Below, in pieces: positions 6,624-13,260 of a stretch of DNA of 13,477 bases. The notes below the pieces were generated by a model. The model was not told the DNA's origin and searched no databases. It saw only the letters and a program-made list of their open reading frames with translations. The stretch lies in NCBI GenBank assembly GCA_937960785.1, contig CALGOZ010000007.1:1-13477 (forward strand), given 5' to 3'. This DNA comes from an uncultured Pseudogracilibacillus sp. (lineage in GTDB: Bacteria; Bacillota; Bacilli; Bacillales; Amphibacillaceae). The position numbers and the translations under genes are program-made. Numbering within the stretch: the stretch's first letter is position 1; the number at the start of each line of letters is the position of its first letter.

Positions 6624-6697
6624 ACTGAATATCATGCAATTGTCTGTTACAAAATATTGTTTTTTATAAATCATCCATTCATTAATTCGTTACTTAT

Positions 6698-6706
6698 ATT
6701 TTATCA
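6698..6706 (-). promoter_or_regulatory. Candidate extended -10 promoter for GNAT leader
   Basis: Minus-strand TG-A-TAAAAT (6706-6698) is an extended -10 element. Initiation near 6691 would give a leader of about 300 nt before the acetyltransferase start codon. No clear -35 is present at the usual distance. Confidence 0.35.
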
Positions 6707-7007
6707 CGGAAACATTAAAAAAAGGAATATAATTTAGGCGAAAAAATGTGTTAAATCCGTGAATTTTTTCGTAATCGTACGTCACTTTTTTTGCTGGCTA
6801 AATAATTGTATTTCATTTTTATTTGAAATGCAATAGGAAAATATCATTTTTTTAAATTTTTTTAAATCGTTGTATTAGTTGGTGTTACGTGCATAATTGC
6901 ACTTTTGAAAAAACTAAAATTTTCTAAAATACAATTACAAACTAATGTAAAAAATTTATCTTTTCTAGAAAAATTGTATGGTAAAATAGTTAAAGGAGGT
7001 GGACCAC
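6707..7007. other. AT-rich gap upstream of recX
   Basis: About 300 bp without a supported gene. It holds a plus-strand TATAAT (6728-6733) lacking a good -35, an inverted repeat CGAAAAAAT/ATTTTTTCG (6739-6747 and 6763-6771), and a plus-strand extended -10 TG-G-TAAAAT (6979-6987). The last of these is so close to the recX ribosome binding site (AGGAGG, 6994-6999) that the leader would be only about a dozen nucleotides. The frame starting at 6905 runs through the recX Shine-Dalgarno and start, lacks its own ribosome binding site, and is not credible. Confidence 0.5.
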
Positions 7008-7805
7008 TTGCATACGATTACAAAAGTGAGCCAACAAAAGCGAAACAAAAATCGTTTAAATATTTATTTAGATGGTACGTATGGGCTTAGTGTAAGCGAT
7101 GAAACATATATCAAGTTTCATTTGTATAAAGGTAAACAATTATCGAAAGAAGAACTCGAAAAAATTATTGAAGACGACCAACTACATCAGGCGTACGTTT
7201 TATCAATTCGATACTTAAGTTATCGTATGCGTACAGAACGGGAGATGCGCCTTTATTTACAGAAAAAAGAACTTGAGTCTTTCGTGATTGATAAGGTAAT
7301 CGAACGTCTTTATAAAGAGAAGTTAATCGATGATCAAGCCTTTGCGAACGCCTTTGTAAACGACCGCATCGAACGATCTTCAAAAGGTCCTCAATTAATT
7401 GAACAAGAATTACGAGAAAAAGGTGTCGCACCACAATTTATTACCGAAGCTTTGCGGAAATTTTCCAGGGAGAAACAAATCGACCGAGCTTATACTCTTG
7501 CAGAAAAAGAATTACAAAAGCGGAGTAACCGGCCGTACCGCCGACGCCTTGAACAATTACAAGCAAGACTTATTCGACGCGGTTATCCTAGTGATATCAC
7601 TCGAGAAGTAATTTCATTTTTACCAAATAAGCAAGATGAAGATGAGGAGTTTAACTTACTTAAAAAAGAAGCGGATAAATTATATACTAGATATAAAAAG
7701 AAATATAATGATACTTACGAATTAAAGATGCGAATGAAACAACGCCTTTATAATCGAGGATTTACTTTAGATCAGATTGATTCGTATTTGAATTCGTTAG
7801 AATGA
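7008..7805 (+). CDS. recX: Regulatory protein RecX
   Basis: A 265-residue cytoplasmic modulator of RecA: RecX binds RecA filaments and limits or tunes strand exchange. The N-terminal extension (ITKVSQQKRNKNRLNIYLDG and onward) and the helical RecX modules (YLSYRMRTEREMRLYLQKKE, then LIDDQAFANAFVNDRIE, and a C-terminal MRMKQRLYNRGFTLDQIDSY) follow the Bacillus RecX layout and length. I place the start at TTG 7008 because AGGAGG (6994-6999) lies 8 nt upstream. The GTG at 6999 is part of the Shine-Dalgarno. yfhH follows after 16 bp, the same order as in B. subtilis, so a two-gene transcript ending at the 8162-8188 terminator is likely. Confidence 0.92.
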   Translation: MHTITKVSQQKRNKNRLNIYLDGTYGLSVSDETYIKFHLYKGKQLSKEELEKIIEDDQLHQAYVLSIRYLSYRMRTEREMRLYLQKKELESFVIDKVIERLYKEKLIDDQAFANAFVNDRIERSSKGPQLIEQELREKGVAPQFITEALRKFSREKQIDRAYTLAEKELQKRSNRPYRRRLEQLQARLIRRGYPSDITREVISFLPNKQDEDEEFNLLKKEADKLYTRYKKKYNDTYELKMRMKQRLYNRGFTLDQIDSYLNSLE

Positions 7806-7821
7806 AGAAAGGATGGACATT

Positions 7822-8160
7822 ATGTCTACACTATATAGTGACTATACAATTGAACAATTGAGGGAAGAATTAAGTCAATTAATTGAAAAATCTCAAAAAG
7901 CACAACAACTTGGGGAAGTAAGTAAATATGAAATTTATGAACGAAAGATTCAAATCGTGTCCTCCTACATGATGAATCCAGATCAGTTTATGCCGGGTGA
8001 AGTTTATCGTTTAAAAGGGGACCCAGGCTACACTTTTGAAATTAACAAAGTTGAAGGAATTATGGCTTGGGGACATCGAATTAACTTACTCGGTCAAAAG
8101 GTCGAACAGGAAGAAGCACTACCAATTGCGTTATTAGAAGATAAGGTAGAGAAGGAATAA
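7822..8160 (+). CDS. yfhH: YfhH family protein (DUF1811)
   Basis: A 112-residue soluble protein of unknown function, conserved next to recX in Bacillaceae. The N-terminal half is helical (YTIEQLREELSQLIEKSQKA). The C-terminal half is a small beta domain with FMPGEVYRLKGDPGYTFEIN and GIMAWGHRI, ending in the conserved EEALPIALLEDK. The ATG at 7822 has AGAAAGGA about 8 nt upstream; the in-frame ATG at 7813 overlaps that site and is rejected. It probably shares the recX transcript and ends at a hairpin directly after its stop. Confidence 0.88.
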   Translation: MSTLYSDYTIEQLREELSQLIEKSQKAQQLGEVSKYEIYERKIQIVSSYMMNPDQFMPGEVYRLKGDPGYTFEINKVEGIMAWGHRINLLGQKVEQEEALPIALLEDKVEKE

Positions 8161-8161
8161 A

Positions 8162-8188
8162 AAAGATGGAGTTATTTGCTCCATCTTT
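8162..8188. terminator. Shared bidirectional terminator of yfhH and yfhP
   Basis: Perfect 10-bp arms AAAGATGGAG and CTCCATCTTT enclose a 7-nt loop. The hairpin has T residues following on both strands: TTTCTT on plus and TCTTTTTTATT on minus. It fills the space between the convergent yfhH and yfhP stop codons and should serve both. Confidence 0.9.
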
Positions 8189-8189
8189 C

Positions 8190-9176
8190 TTATGTTGGAC
8201 TGTCACCGAACAATAACTTGCGTTGTAATGTCCGTTCGGAAAAAATCCATCCGGTATACGAATTTAAAATTTGTAACCGATGATCGATTTGGACGACTGC
8301 TACAAAAGGATAATAGCCTTTTGTTCGATAACGTAAATCGATTAATCGTAATTCGGTGTATCGTTCCTTCTCATGAATTTCCCAGCGATAAATTGGTGAG
8401 AAGGATAAAAATGCTGCGATATTTTTATCGGTTTTTGCGACTTCTATAAATGGTGAATTCGGCAAAGGTAATCGTTCAAACTCATCGAAGAGCTGTATGT
8501 GGCCATTTTCTACATGACCGACGTAAAAACGTTCGGTTGTTTTAATAGCAACTCGCCATTCATTTTGTTTAATCGTTGGTGAAGTAGCGACATACTCTGT
8601 TGTAGGAAAATGTTCGTGAATCTTCGCGATAATTTCCTTTCGATCGTTATATCGTTTAATATAGTAAAGAATAAGTACGATATAAATAACAAGAAATGTA
8701 ATCCCTGGAGTTGCGCCTAATAACCAAGCAACGATCCCTGCAACGTGTAGGAAGAAAATATAAGGATCAAATGTATTAATAAAGCCATAGGCAATCCACT
8801 TCGATGAAAAGGGACGTAACGCTTGAGTACCATAAGCATTAAACAAATCGACGATAACATGCAAAATGACGGCAAGGAAAGTCCAAAGCCATAAATGTAA
8901 AAAGGATACTCCAGGCATGATAAAATAGAGGGCGCTAGTAATTAACAATCCCCATAAAATAACGGCAGGAATCGAATGAGTAACTCCTCGATGATTTCTT
9001 ATATAAACCGCATTATTGCGAAGTTTTAATAATGTATCAAAATCCGGTGCAATTGAACCAACAATCGTACCGATAAAGACGGCGTTAAATAAGGTGCTAT
9101 CGTTTGCTACCACTGGGTCTAATGTTGCTAAACCTGCAATTCCAACACCCATGACAACGTGTGTTCCTGTATCCAT
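8190..9176 (-). CDS. yfhP: YfhP-type membrane metal-dependent hydrolase family protein
   Basis: A 328-residue membrane protein of the DUF457/YdjM-like family annotated as metal-dependent hydrolases; the substrate is unknown. Putative metal ligands sit in conserved clusters: MDTGTHVVMG (H6), APDFD (D45, D47), NHRGVTH (H62, H67), LHVIVDLFNAYGTQ (H106, D110) and NTFDPY (D137). Four or so membrane helices lie in the first 180 residues, followed by a soluble C-terminal half. Length and content match B. subtilis YfhP. The ATG at 9176 has AGAGGAGG upstream, but with about 13 nt spacing, longer than usual; no better in-frame start is visible. It is divergent from mutY across a short gap, as in B. subtilis. 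Confidence 0.88.
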   Translation of the reverse strand: MDTGTHVVMGVGIAGLATLDPVVANDSTLFNAVFIGTIVGSIAPDFDTLLKLRNNAVYIRNHRGVTHSIPAVILWGLLITSALYFIMPGVSFLHLWLWTFLAVILHVIVDLFNAYGTQALRPFSSKWIAYGFINTFDPYIFFLHVAGIVAWLLGATPGITFLVIYIVLILYYIKRYNDRKEIIAKIHEHFPTTEYVATSPTIKQNEWRVAIKTTERFYVGHVENGHIQLFDEFERLPLPNSPFIEVAKTDKNIAAFLSFSPIYRWEIHEKERYTELRLIDLRYRTKGYYPFVAVVQIDHRLQILNSYTGWIFSERTLQRKLLFGDSPT

Positions 9177-9245
9177 AAGACGCCAATATCCTCCTCTAAA
9201 TTTAATACGACAGTTAAGTATATTGTAACATATGGATGTGATCCC

Positions 9246-10328
9246 TTGTTAGATGAATCGTTACGAAATTTCAAACATATAGATTTTGCTAAAGATTTAT
9301 TAGATTGGTTTTCAAAAAATAAACGCGACCTACCTTGGAGAAGGACGAAAAATCCTTATTACATATGGATTTCTGAAATAATGCTCCAACAGACGAAGGT
9401 CGATACAGTTATTCGTTATTATGACAATTTTACGGAACGTTATCCAACCCCTAAAGCTTTAGCTAAGGCAGAAGAACAAGACGTGTTGAAACAATGGGAA
9501 GGTTTAGGGTATTATTCTCGGGCGAGAAATTTACATACAGCTGTGAAGGAAGTTGTCGAAAAGTATGAAGGGGAAGTTCCGAAAGACCCGAAAAAGTTGG
9601 AAAAATTAAAAGGAATCGGTCCTTATACAAAAGGGGCGATTATGTCAATTGCTTTTAATGAGCCAGAGCCTGCCGTCGATGGAAATGTGATGCGAGTGTT
9701 AGCGCGAATTTTAGCAATTAACGATAATATAATGGAACAAAAAACTCGCCGTCGTTTTGAACGAATCGTCCGAACAATTATCCATAAAGATGAGCCTGGA
9801 AACTTTAATGAAGCCTTAATGGAGCTTGGTGCTTTAGTTTGTATACCTCGAAGTCCACGATGTTCTAAATGTCCGGTAAAGACCTATTGTCAAGCATACA
9901 AGGAAAACAAACAACAGGAACTTCCCGTACGATTACGTAAAACGAAACAGACAAAAAAGGAATATCTTACATTTTTACTTTTTAATGAAAAAGGACATAT
10001 AGCGATCGAACAACGCCCGTCTAAAGGGCTTTTAGCGAATATGTGGCAGTTTCCAATGATTGATAAAAAGTCAATTAAAGGAAAAACTGCAACCGAAATC
10101 TTTGCTAAACGATATGGTTTACCAATTGAAATCAAGCGGAAGTTAGGGGAGGCAACTCATCAATTCTCCCATAAAGCTTGGACCTTAACTGCATATGAAG
10201 CGACTGTATTAAAAGATGAGCTAGAAAAAGATATGTTACAGTTCGTCTCTATCACTGAATTAAAAGGGTATCCAATTTCTGTTGCTCATCAAAAAGTACA
10301 AAGTTTGAGTGATAAGTTTTCCAACTAA
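9246..10328 (+). CDS. mutY: Adenine DNA glycosylase MutY
   Basis: A base excision repair glycosylase that removes adenine mispaired with 8-oxoguanine or guanine. From the TTG at 9246 it has 360 residues. SEIMLQQTKV holds the catalytic Glu (E44), LKGIGPYTKGA (121-131) is the helix-hairpin-helix, and EPAVDGNVMRV holds the catalytic Asp (D145). C199-x6-C206-x2-C209-x5-C215 is the [4Fe-4S] cluster loop. A NUDIX-like C-terminal domain follows, with the 8-oxoG-recognising FSH motif in HQFSHKAWTL. The frame is open further upstream, but only TTG 9246 has a plausible ribosome site (GGATGTGATC, 9234-9243) and gives the usual MutY length. The longer frame from 9159 would overlap yfhP and has no site. 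Confidence 0.93.
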   Translation: MLDESLRNFKHIDFAKDLLDWFSKNKRDLPWRRTKNPYYIWISEIMLQQTKVDTVIRYYDNFTERYPTPKALAKAEEQDVLKQWEGLGYYSRARNLHTAVKEVVEKYEGEVPKDPKKLEKLKGIGPYTKGAIMSIAFNEPEPAVDGNVMRVLARILAINDNIMEQKTRRRFERIVRTIIHKDEPGNFNEALMELGALVCIPRSPRCSKCPVKTYCQAYKENKQQELPVRLRKTKQTKKEYLTFLLFNEKGHIAIEQRPSKGLLANMWQFPMIDKKSIKGKTATEIFAKRYGLPIEIKRKLGEATHQFSHKAWTLTAYEATVLKDELEKDMLQFVSITELKGYPISVAHQKVQSLSDKFSN

Positions 10329-10334
10329 TACCAA

Positions 10335-10386
10335 CTCCGCATATTGGATAAGTTCATTTAAGTTGGACAACTTAATATATGCGGAG
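10335..10386 (+). promoter_or_regulatory. Long inverted repeat enclosing the sspE ribosome binding site
   Basis: CTCCGCATAT (10335-10344) is the perfect complement of ATATGCGGAG (10377-10386). An inner TAAGTT/AACTTA helix (10349-10354 with 10369-10374) and a 14-nt loop complete the hairpin. The right arm contains GCGGAG of the sspE Shine-Dalgarno, so a transcript reading in from mutY would hide the site. It has no T run, so it is not a standard terminator. I could not find a convincing sigma-G -35/-10 pair for sspE. Confidence 0.65.
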
Positions 10387-10394
10387 GTGATAAC

Positions 10395-10571
10395 ATGCCT
10401 AAGAAAACGAAAGCTAATACGGATGCACAACAAGTAAAAAAGCAAAACCAACAATCAGCACAGGCTCAACCTGGACAATACGGTACAGAGTTCGGTGAGG
10501 AGACAAACGTAGAAGAGGTAAAGAAACAAAATCAACGGTCACAAAAGAAGAAGCAACAACAAACAAAATAA
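10395..10571 (+). CDS. sspE: Gamma-type small acid-soluble spore protein
   Basis: A 58-residue, Gln/Lys-rich spore protein absent from ordinary annotation lengths. The core QPGQYGTEFGEETNVEEVKK contains the GPR protease recognition region (TEF followed by an acidic stretch), and the N-terminus MPKKTKANTDAQQVKKQNQQ is typical of the family. Gamma-type SASPs do not bind DNA; they are an amino acid store degraded at germination. B. subtilis SspE is about 84 residues with two such repeats, so this is a minimal one-repeat form. GGAGGTGAT lies just before the ATG. It sits between mutY and ygaC, as in B. subtilis. Expression in the forespore under sigma G is expected from the family, but I cannot see the promoter. 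Confidence 0.9.
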   Translation: MPKKTKANTDAQQVKKQNQQSAQAQPGQYGTEFGEETNVEEVKKQNQRSQKKKQQQTK

Positions 10572-10650
10572 AAGACTACATCGGTATCATCTATAGTTGA
10601 GGATCAACAGAACAATATAAACTTTTAAACTGATTGATATACTGATGTAT

Positions 10651-10686
10651 ACCCCTTAGGTTAGATTAATTTATAACTTAAGGGGT
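10651..10686 (+). terminator. Intrinsic terminator downstream of sspE
   Basis: Thirteen-bp arms ACCCCTTAGGTTA (10651-10663) and TAACTTAAGGGGT (10674-10686), with a single G-U wobble and a 10-nt loop, are followed by GTTTTATG on the plus strand. The minus strand has no T run, so it serves sspE. Confidence 0.88.
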
Positions 10687-10815
10687 GTTTTATGTTTACA
10701 TAACTCATATTTATTGCGTCTATTCGTTAGATTTTTCAAGAGGAAAATTTATTTTAAGTATTATTTTAGGAAAAGAATTCCCACAAGCGTCCTTTCGTTT
10801 ATTTCATCAAACTTA

Positions 10816-10824
10816 TGTTACGAT
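10816..10824 (+). promoter_or_regulatory. Candidate extended -10 element upstream of ygaC
   Basis: TG-T-TACGAT about 35 bp before the ygaC start resembles an extended -10. The same nine bases recur before ygaD (11429-11437). No -35 match is evident. Confidence 0.3.
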
Positions 10825-10857
10825 GAAAAAGAACGATTGAAAAAAGGAGTTTATGAA

Positions 10858-11379
10858 ATGGGTGAAGTTAAGAAAGAAATAAAAATTGTTAGTAAAAAAC
10901 ATGATGGAAGTTTCCATCGTTCTTGGGAGAAAAACATTGTACTAGATAAGAACGAACTAACGCTTATTGGCGGGAACGATAAGACAATCGTTCAAGAACC
11001 GAACCGACCTCCTTGGATCACGACAGAACCAGCATTATTTTATTTTCATCGTAATCTTTGGTTTAATGTTATTGTTTTATTATTAGATGATGATTATCTT
11101 TATTACTGCAACATTAGTTCACCCTTTACAAAGAAAGGACATGTTCTTACATATATCGATTATGATATTGACGTAATTGTACGATCTGATTATTCCTATG
11201 AAATAGTAGATGTAGATGAATACAAATATCATAAGGAAAAGTATCATTACCCTGAAAGTGTTATGGAAAATATCGATCAAGCAGTAGAGCAAATACAACT
11301 CTTTATTAAAAGTCGAAAGGATCCTTTTAACGAAGGTTTTGTACAAAAGTGGAAGAAACAATTTGAACTTTACCAATAA
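10858..11379 (+). CDS. ntdP: DUF402 nucleoside tri-/diphosphatase (YgaC/NtdP)
   Basis: A 173-residue soluble FomD-like DUF402 protein. Characterised relatives hydrolyse nucleoside tri- and diphosphates with a divalent metal. Family hallmarks visible are HRSWEKN (20-26), ITTEPALFYFHRNLWFNVI (54-72), YYCNISSPF (82-90) and the acidic metal-binding YIDYDIDV (99-106), with a helical C-terminus ending in FVQKWKKQFELY. The frame is open back to 10714, but ATG 10858 has AAGGAG 8 nt upstream and gives the family length, so the longer start is rejected. The order sspE, ygaC, ygaD follows B. subtilis except that ygaB is missing. Confidence 0.88.
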   Translation: MGEVKKEIKIVSKKHDGSFHRSWEKNIVLDKNELTLIGGNDKTIVQEPNRPPWITTEPALFYFHRNLWFNVIVLLLDDDYLYYCNISSPFTKKGHVLTYIDYDIDVIVRSDYSYEIVDVDEYKYHKEKYHYPESVMENIDQAVEQIQLFIKSRKDPFNEGFVQKWKKQFELYQ

Positions 11380-11428
11380 AACTTTTTTAACTACTTCGTT
11401 TACTTATTTAGAATTTTTTATACAAACG

Positions 11429-11437
11429 TGTTACGAT
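11429..11437 (+). promoter_or_regulatory. Candidate extended -10 element upstream of ygaD
   Basis: TG-T-TACGAT, identical to the element before ygaC, lies about 40 bp upstream of the ygaD start. No clear -35 is present. No terminator is visible between ygaC and ygaD, so read-through from ygaC is also possible. Confidence 0.3.
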
Positions 11438-11477
11438 TTCAATAGCATAAATAATTAAATGAGGGAAGATTTACGTA

Positions 11478-13229
11478 ATGAAACCAATTAAACAATATAT
11501 GCAATTTGTAAAGCCTTATAAATGGCTTATTTTTTGGACGATTGTCATCGGTATTATTAAATTTGCAATACCTTTGTTAATTCCGCTTTTATTAGGATTT
11601 GTAATTGATAATATTATTGGCGGTGATATAGCCACAAGCGAGAAAACACGAAGTTTATTCATATTAATGGGAATTATGTTCGGTATATTCTTAATCGCGC
11701 GACCACCGATTGAATATTTGCGTCAATATTTAGCCCAACTTGTCGGTAGTAAAATTTTATACGATTTGCGGGATGCGTTGTTCGATCATTTACAACGATT
11801 AAGTTTACGTTTTTATGCAAATCGTAAAGCAGGCGAAATTATTTCCCGTGTAATTCATGATGTTGAACAGACAAAAGTGTTCGTTATTACTGGTCTTATG
11901 AATATTTGGCTCGATATGGCGACAATCTTAATTGCAATTGGAATTATGGTTTCTTTCGACATTAAATTAACTCTTGTCGCAATTGCATTATTTCCGTTAT
12001 ATGGATTTGCGGTTAAATACTTTTACGGCCGTCTACGTCAACTTACCCGAGAACGTTCACAAAAGTTAGCTGAATTACAAGGACATTTACATGAACGAGT
12101 ACAAGGAATGGCTGTGACGAGGAGTTTCGCTTTAGAAGATTATGAGCAAGAACAATTTGATCAATATAATAAACGATTTTTAGATAAAGCAATCGACCAT
12201 ACGAAGTGGAATGCATATACATTTGCAGTTACAAATACGATTACCGACTTAGCCCCACTTTTAGTCATAACTTATGCAGGTTATGAAGTAATCCAAGGTA
12301 ATTTGACAATCGGAACAATGGTTGCTTTTGTCGGTTATATGGAAAGGGTATATAGTCCACTCCGCCGTTTAATTAATTCTTCGACGGTATTGACCCAATC
12401 AATTGCTTCAATTGACCGAGTGTTTGAACTAAAAAATGAAACATACGATATTATCGATAAAGAAGATGCAATTGAACTAACCGATGTTAAAGGGGATATT
12501 GATATTGAGAATGTTTCTTTCGCTTACGAAGGGGATAAACTCGTTCTAGAAGACATAAATTTACACGTGAAAGAAGGGGAAACAATTGCTCTCGTTGGAA
12601 TGAGCGGTGGTGGAAAATCGACACTAGTAAGTTTAATACCTCGTTTTTACGATGTAACTTCAGGCAGTATTAAAGTTGACGGAATTGATATTCGAGATGT
12701 TAAACAACGCTCTTTACGGGATAAAATCGGAATGGTTTTACAAGATAATGTTTTATTTAGTGAATCGATTGCAGTAAATATCCGTATGGGTAATCCTTAT
12801 GCGACAGATGAAGAAGTAATCGAAGCAGCTAAAGCAGCAAATGCACATGATTTTATTATGTCGTTGCCAAACGGATACGATACGCTTGTCGGGGAGCGTG
12901 GCGTGAAGTTATCCGGGGGACAGCGTCAACGGATTGCAATTGCCCGCGTATTTTTAAAAGACCCACCGATTTTAATTTTTGATGAAGCAACCTCTGCGTT
13001 AGATTTGGAAAGCGAGCATATGATTCAGGGAGCTTTAGAACGATTAGCAGCGAACCGTACGACCTTTATAGTAGCCCACCGATTATCGACAATTACTCAT
13101 GCCGATCGAATCATATTAATTGAACATGGAAAAATTACTGAAACGGGAACGCACGAAGAACTAATGGCAAAGCGAGGTAACTACTACGACTTATACGAAG
13201 TACAAAATCTGACAGAACATGTGAATTAA
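11478..13229 (+). CDS. ygaD: ABC exporter, fused membrane and ATPase domains (YgaD)
   Basis: A 583-residue half-transporter expected to dimerise in the membrane and export lipids, drugs or similar amphiphiles; the real substrate is unknown. Residues 1-310 are an ABC type 1 six-helix membrane domain, with hydrophobic stretches near 17-45, 60-75, 135-180 and 248-290. The ATPase domain has Walker A GMSGGGKST (374-382), Q-loop Q422, signature LSGGQRQ (478-484), Walker B ILIFDE (498-503) and switch His H534. All catalytic residues are intact. The ribosome site (GAGGGAAG, from 11461) is weaker and further from the ATG than elsewhere in the window. No hairpin terminator follows before the 13261 repeat array. 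Its position after ygaC matches B. subtilis ygaD. Confidence 0.9.
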   Translation: MKPIKQYMQFVKPYKWLIFWTIVIGIIKFAIPLLIPLLLGFVIDNIIGGDIATSEKTRSLFILMGIMFGIFLIARPPIEYLRQYLAQLVGSKILYDLRDALFDHLQRLSLRFYANRKAGEIISRVIHDVEQTKVFVITGLMNIWLDMATILIAIGIMVSFDIKLTLVAIALFPLYGFAVKYFYGRLRQLTRERSQKLAELQGHLHERVQGMAVTRSFALEDYEQEQFDQYNKRFLDKAIDHTKWNAYTFAVTNTITDLAPLLVITYAGYEVIQGNLTIGTMVAFVGYMERVYSPLRRLINSSTVLTQSIASIDRVFELKNETYDIIDKEDAIELTDVKGDIDIENVSFAYEGDKLVLEDINLHVKEGETIALVGMSGGGKSTLVSLIPRFYDVTSGSIKVDGIDIRDVKQRSLRDKIGMVLQDNVLFSESIAVNIRMGNPYATDEEVIEAAKAANAHDFIMSLPNGYDTLVGERGVKLSGGQRQRIAIARVFLKDPPILIFDEATSALDLESEHMIQGALERLAANRTTFIVAHRLSTITHADRIILIEHGKITETGTHEELMAKRGNYYDLYEVQNLTEHVN

Positions 13230-13260
13230 TTTATAACAAATTTTAGAAACAACACCTCAA

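Noticed and set aside
6558..6630. tRNA gene on the minus strand
   Set aside because: Only a T-arm-like hairpin is present, with an 8-nt loop; acceptor stem, D-arm, anticodon arm and CCA could not be assembled.
6441..6660. T-box, tmRNA, 6S RNA, SAM, purine, TPP, cobalamin or c-di-GMP riboswitch
   Set aside because: None of the diagnostic conserved sequences of these classes (for example the T-box TGGNACCGCG) is present on either strand.
6612..6690. Possible leader peptide in the GNAT leader (about 29 codons on the minus strand, beginning MIYKKQYFVTDN)
   Set aside because: No Shine-Dalgarno before the ATG, and it overlaps the structured elements; likely a chance frame, though ribosome-mediated attenuation is not excluded.
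9159..9245. N-terminal extension of MutY
   Set aside because: It overlaps the start of yfhP on the other strand, has no ribosome site, and its sequence is unlike MutY.
10345..10377. Sigma-G promoter TGGATAA ... CTTAATA for sspE
   Set aside because: The spacing is too long and the start site would fall inside the ribosome binding site, leaving no leader.
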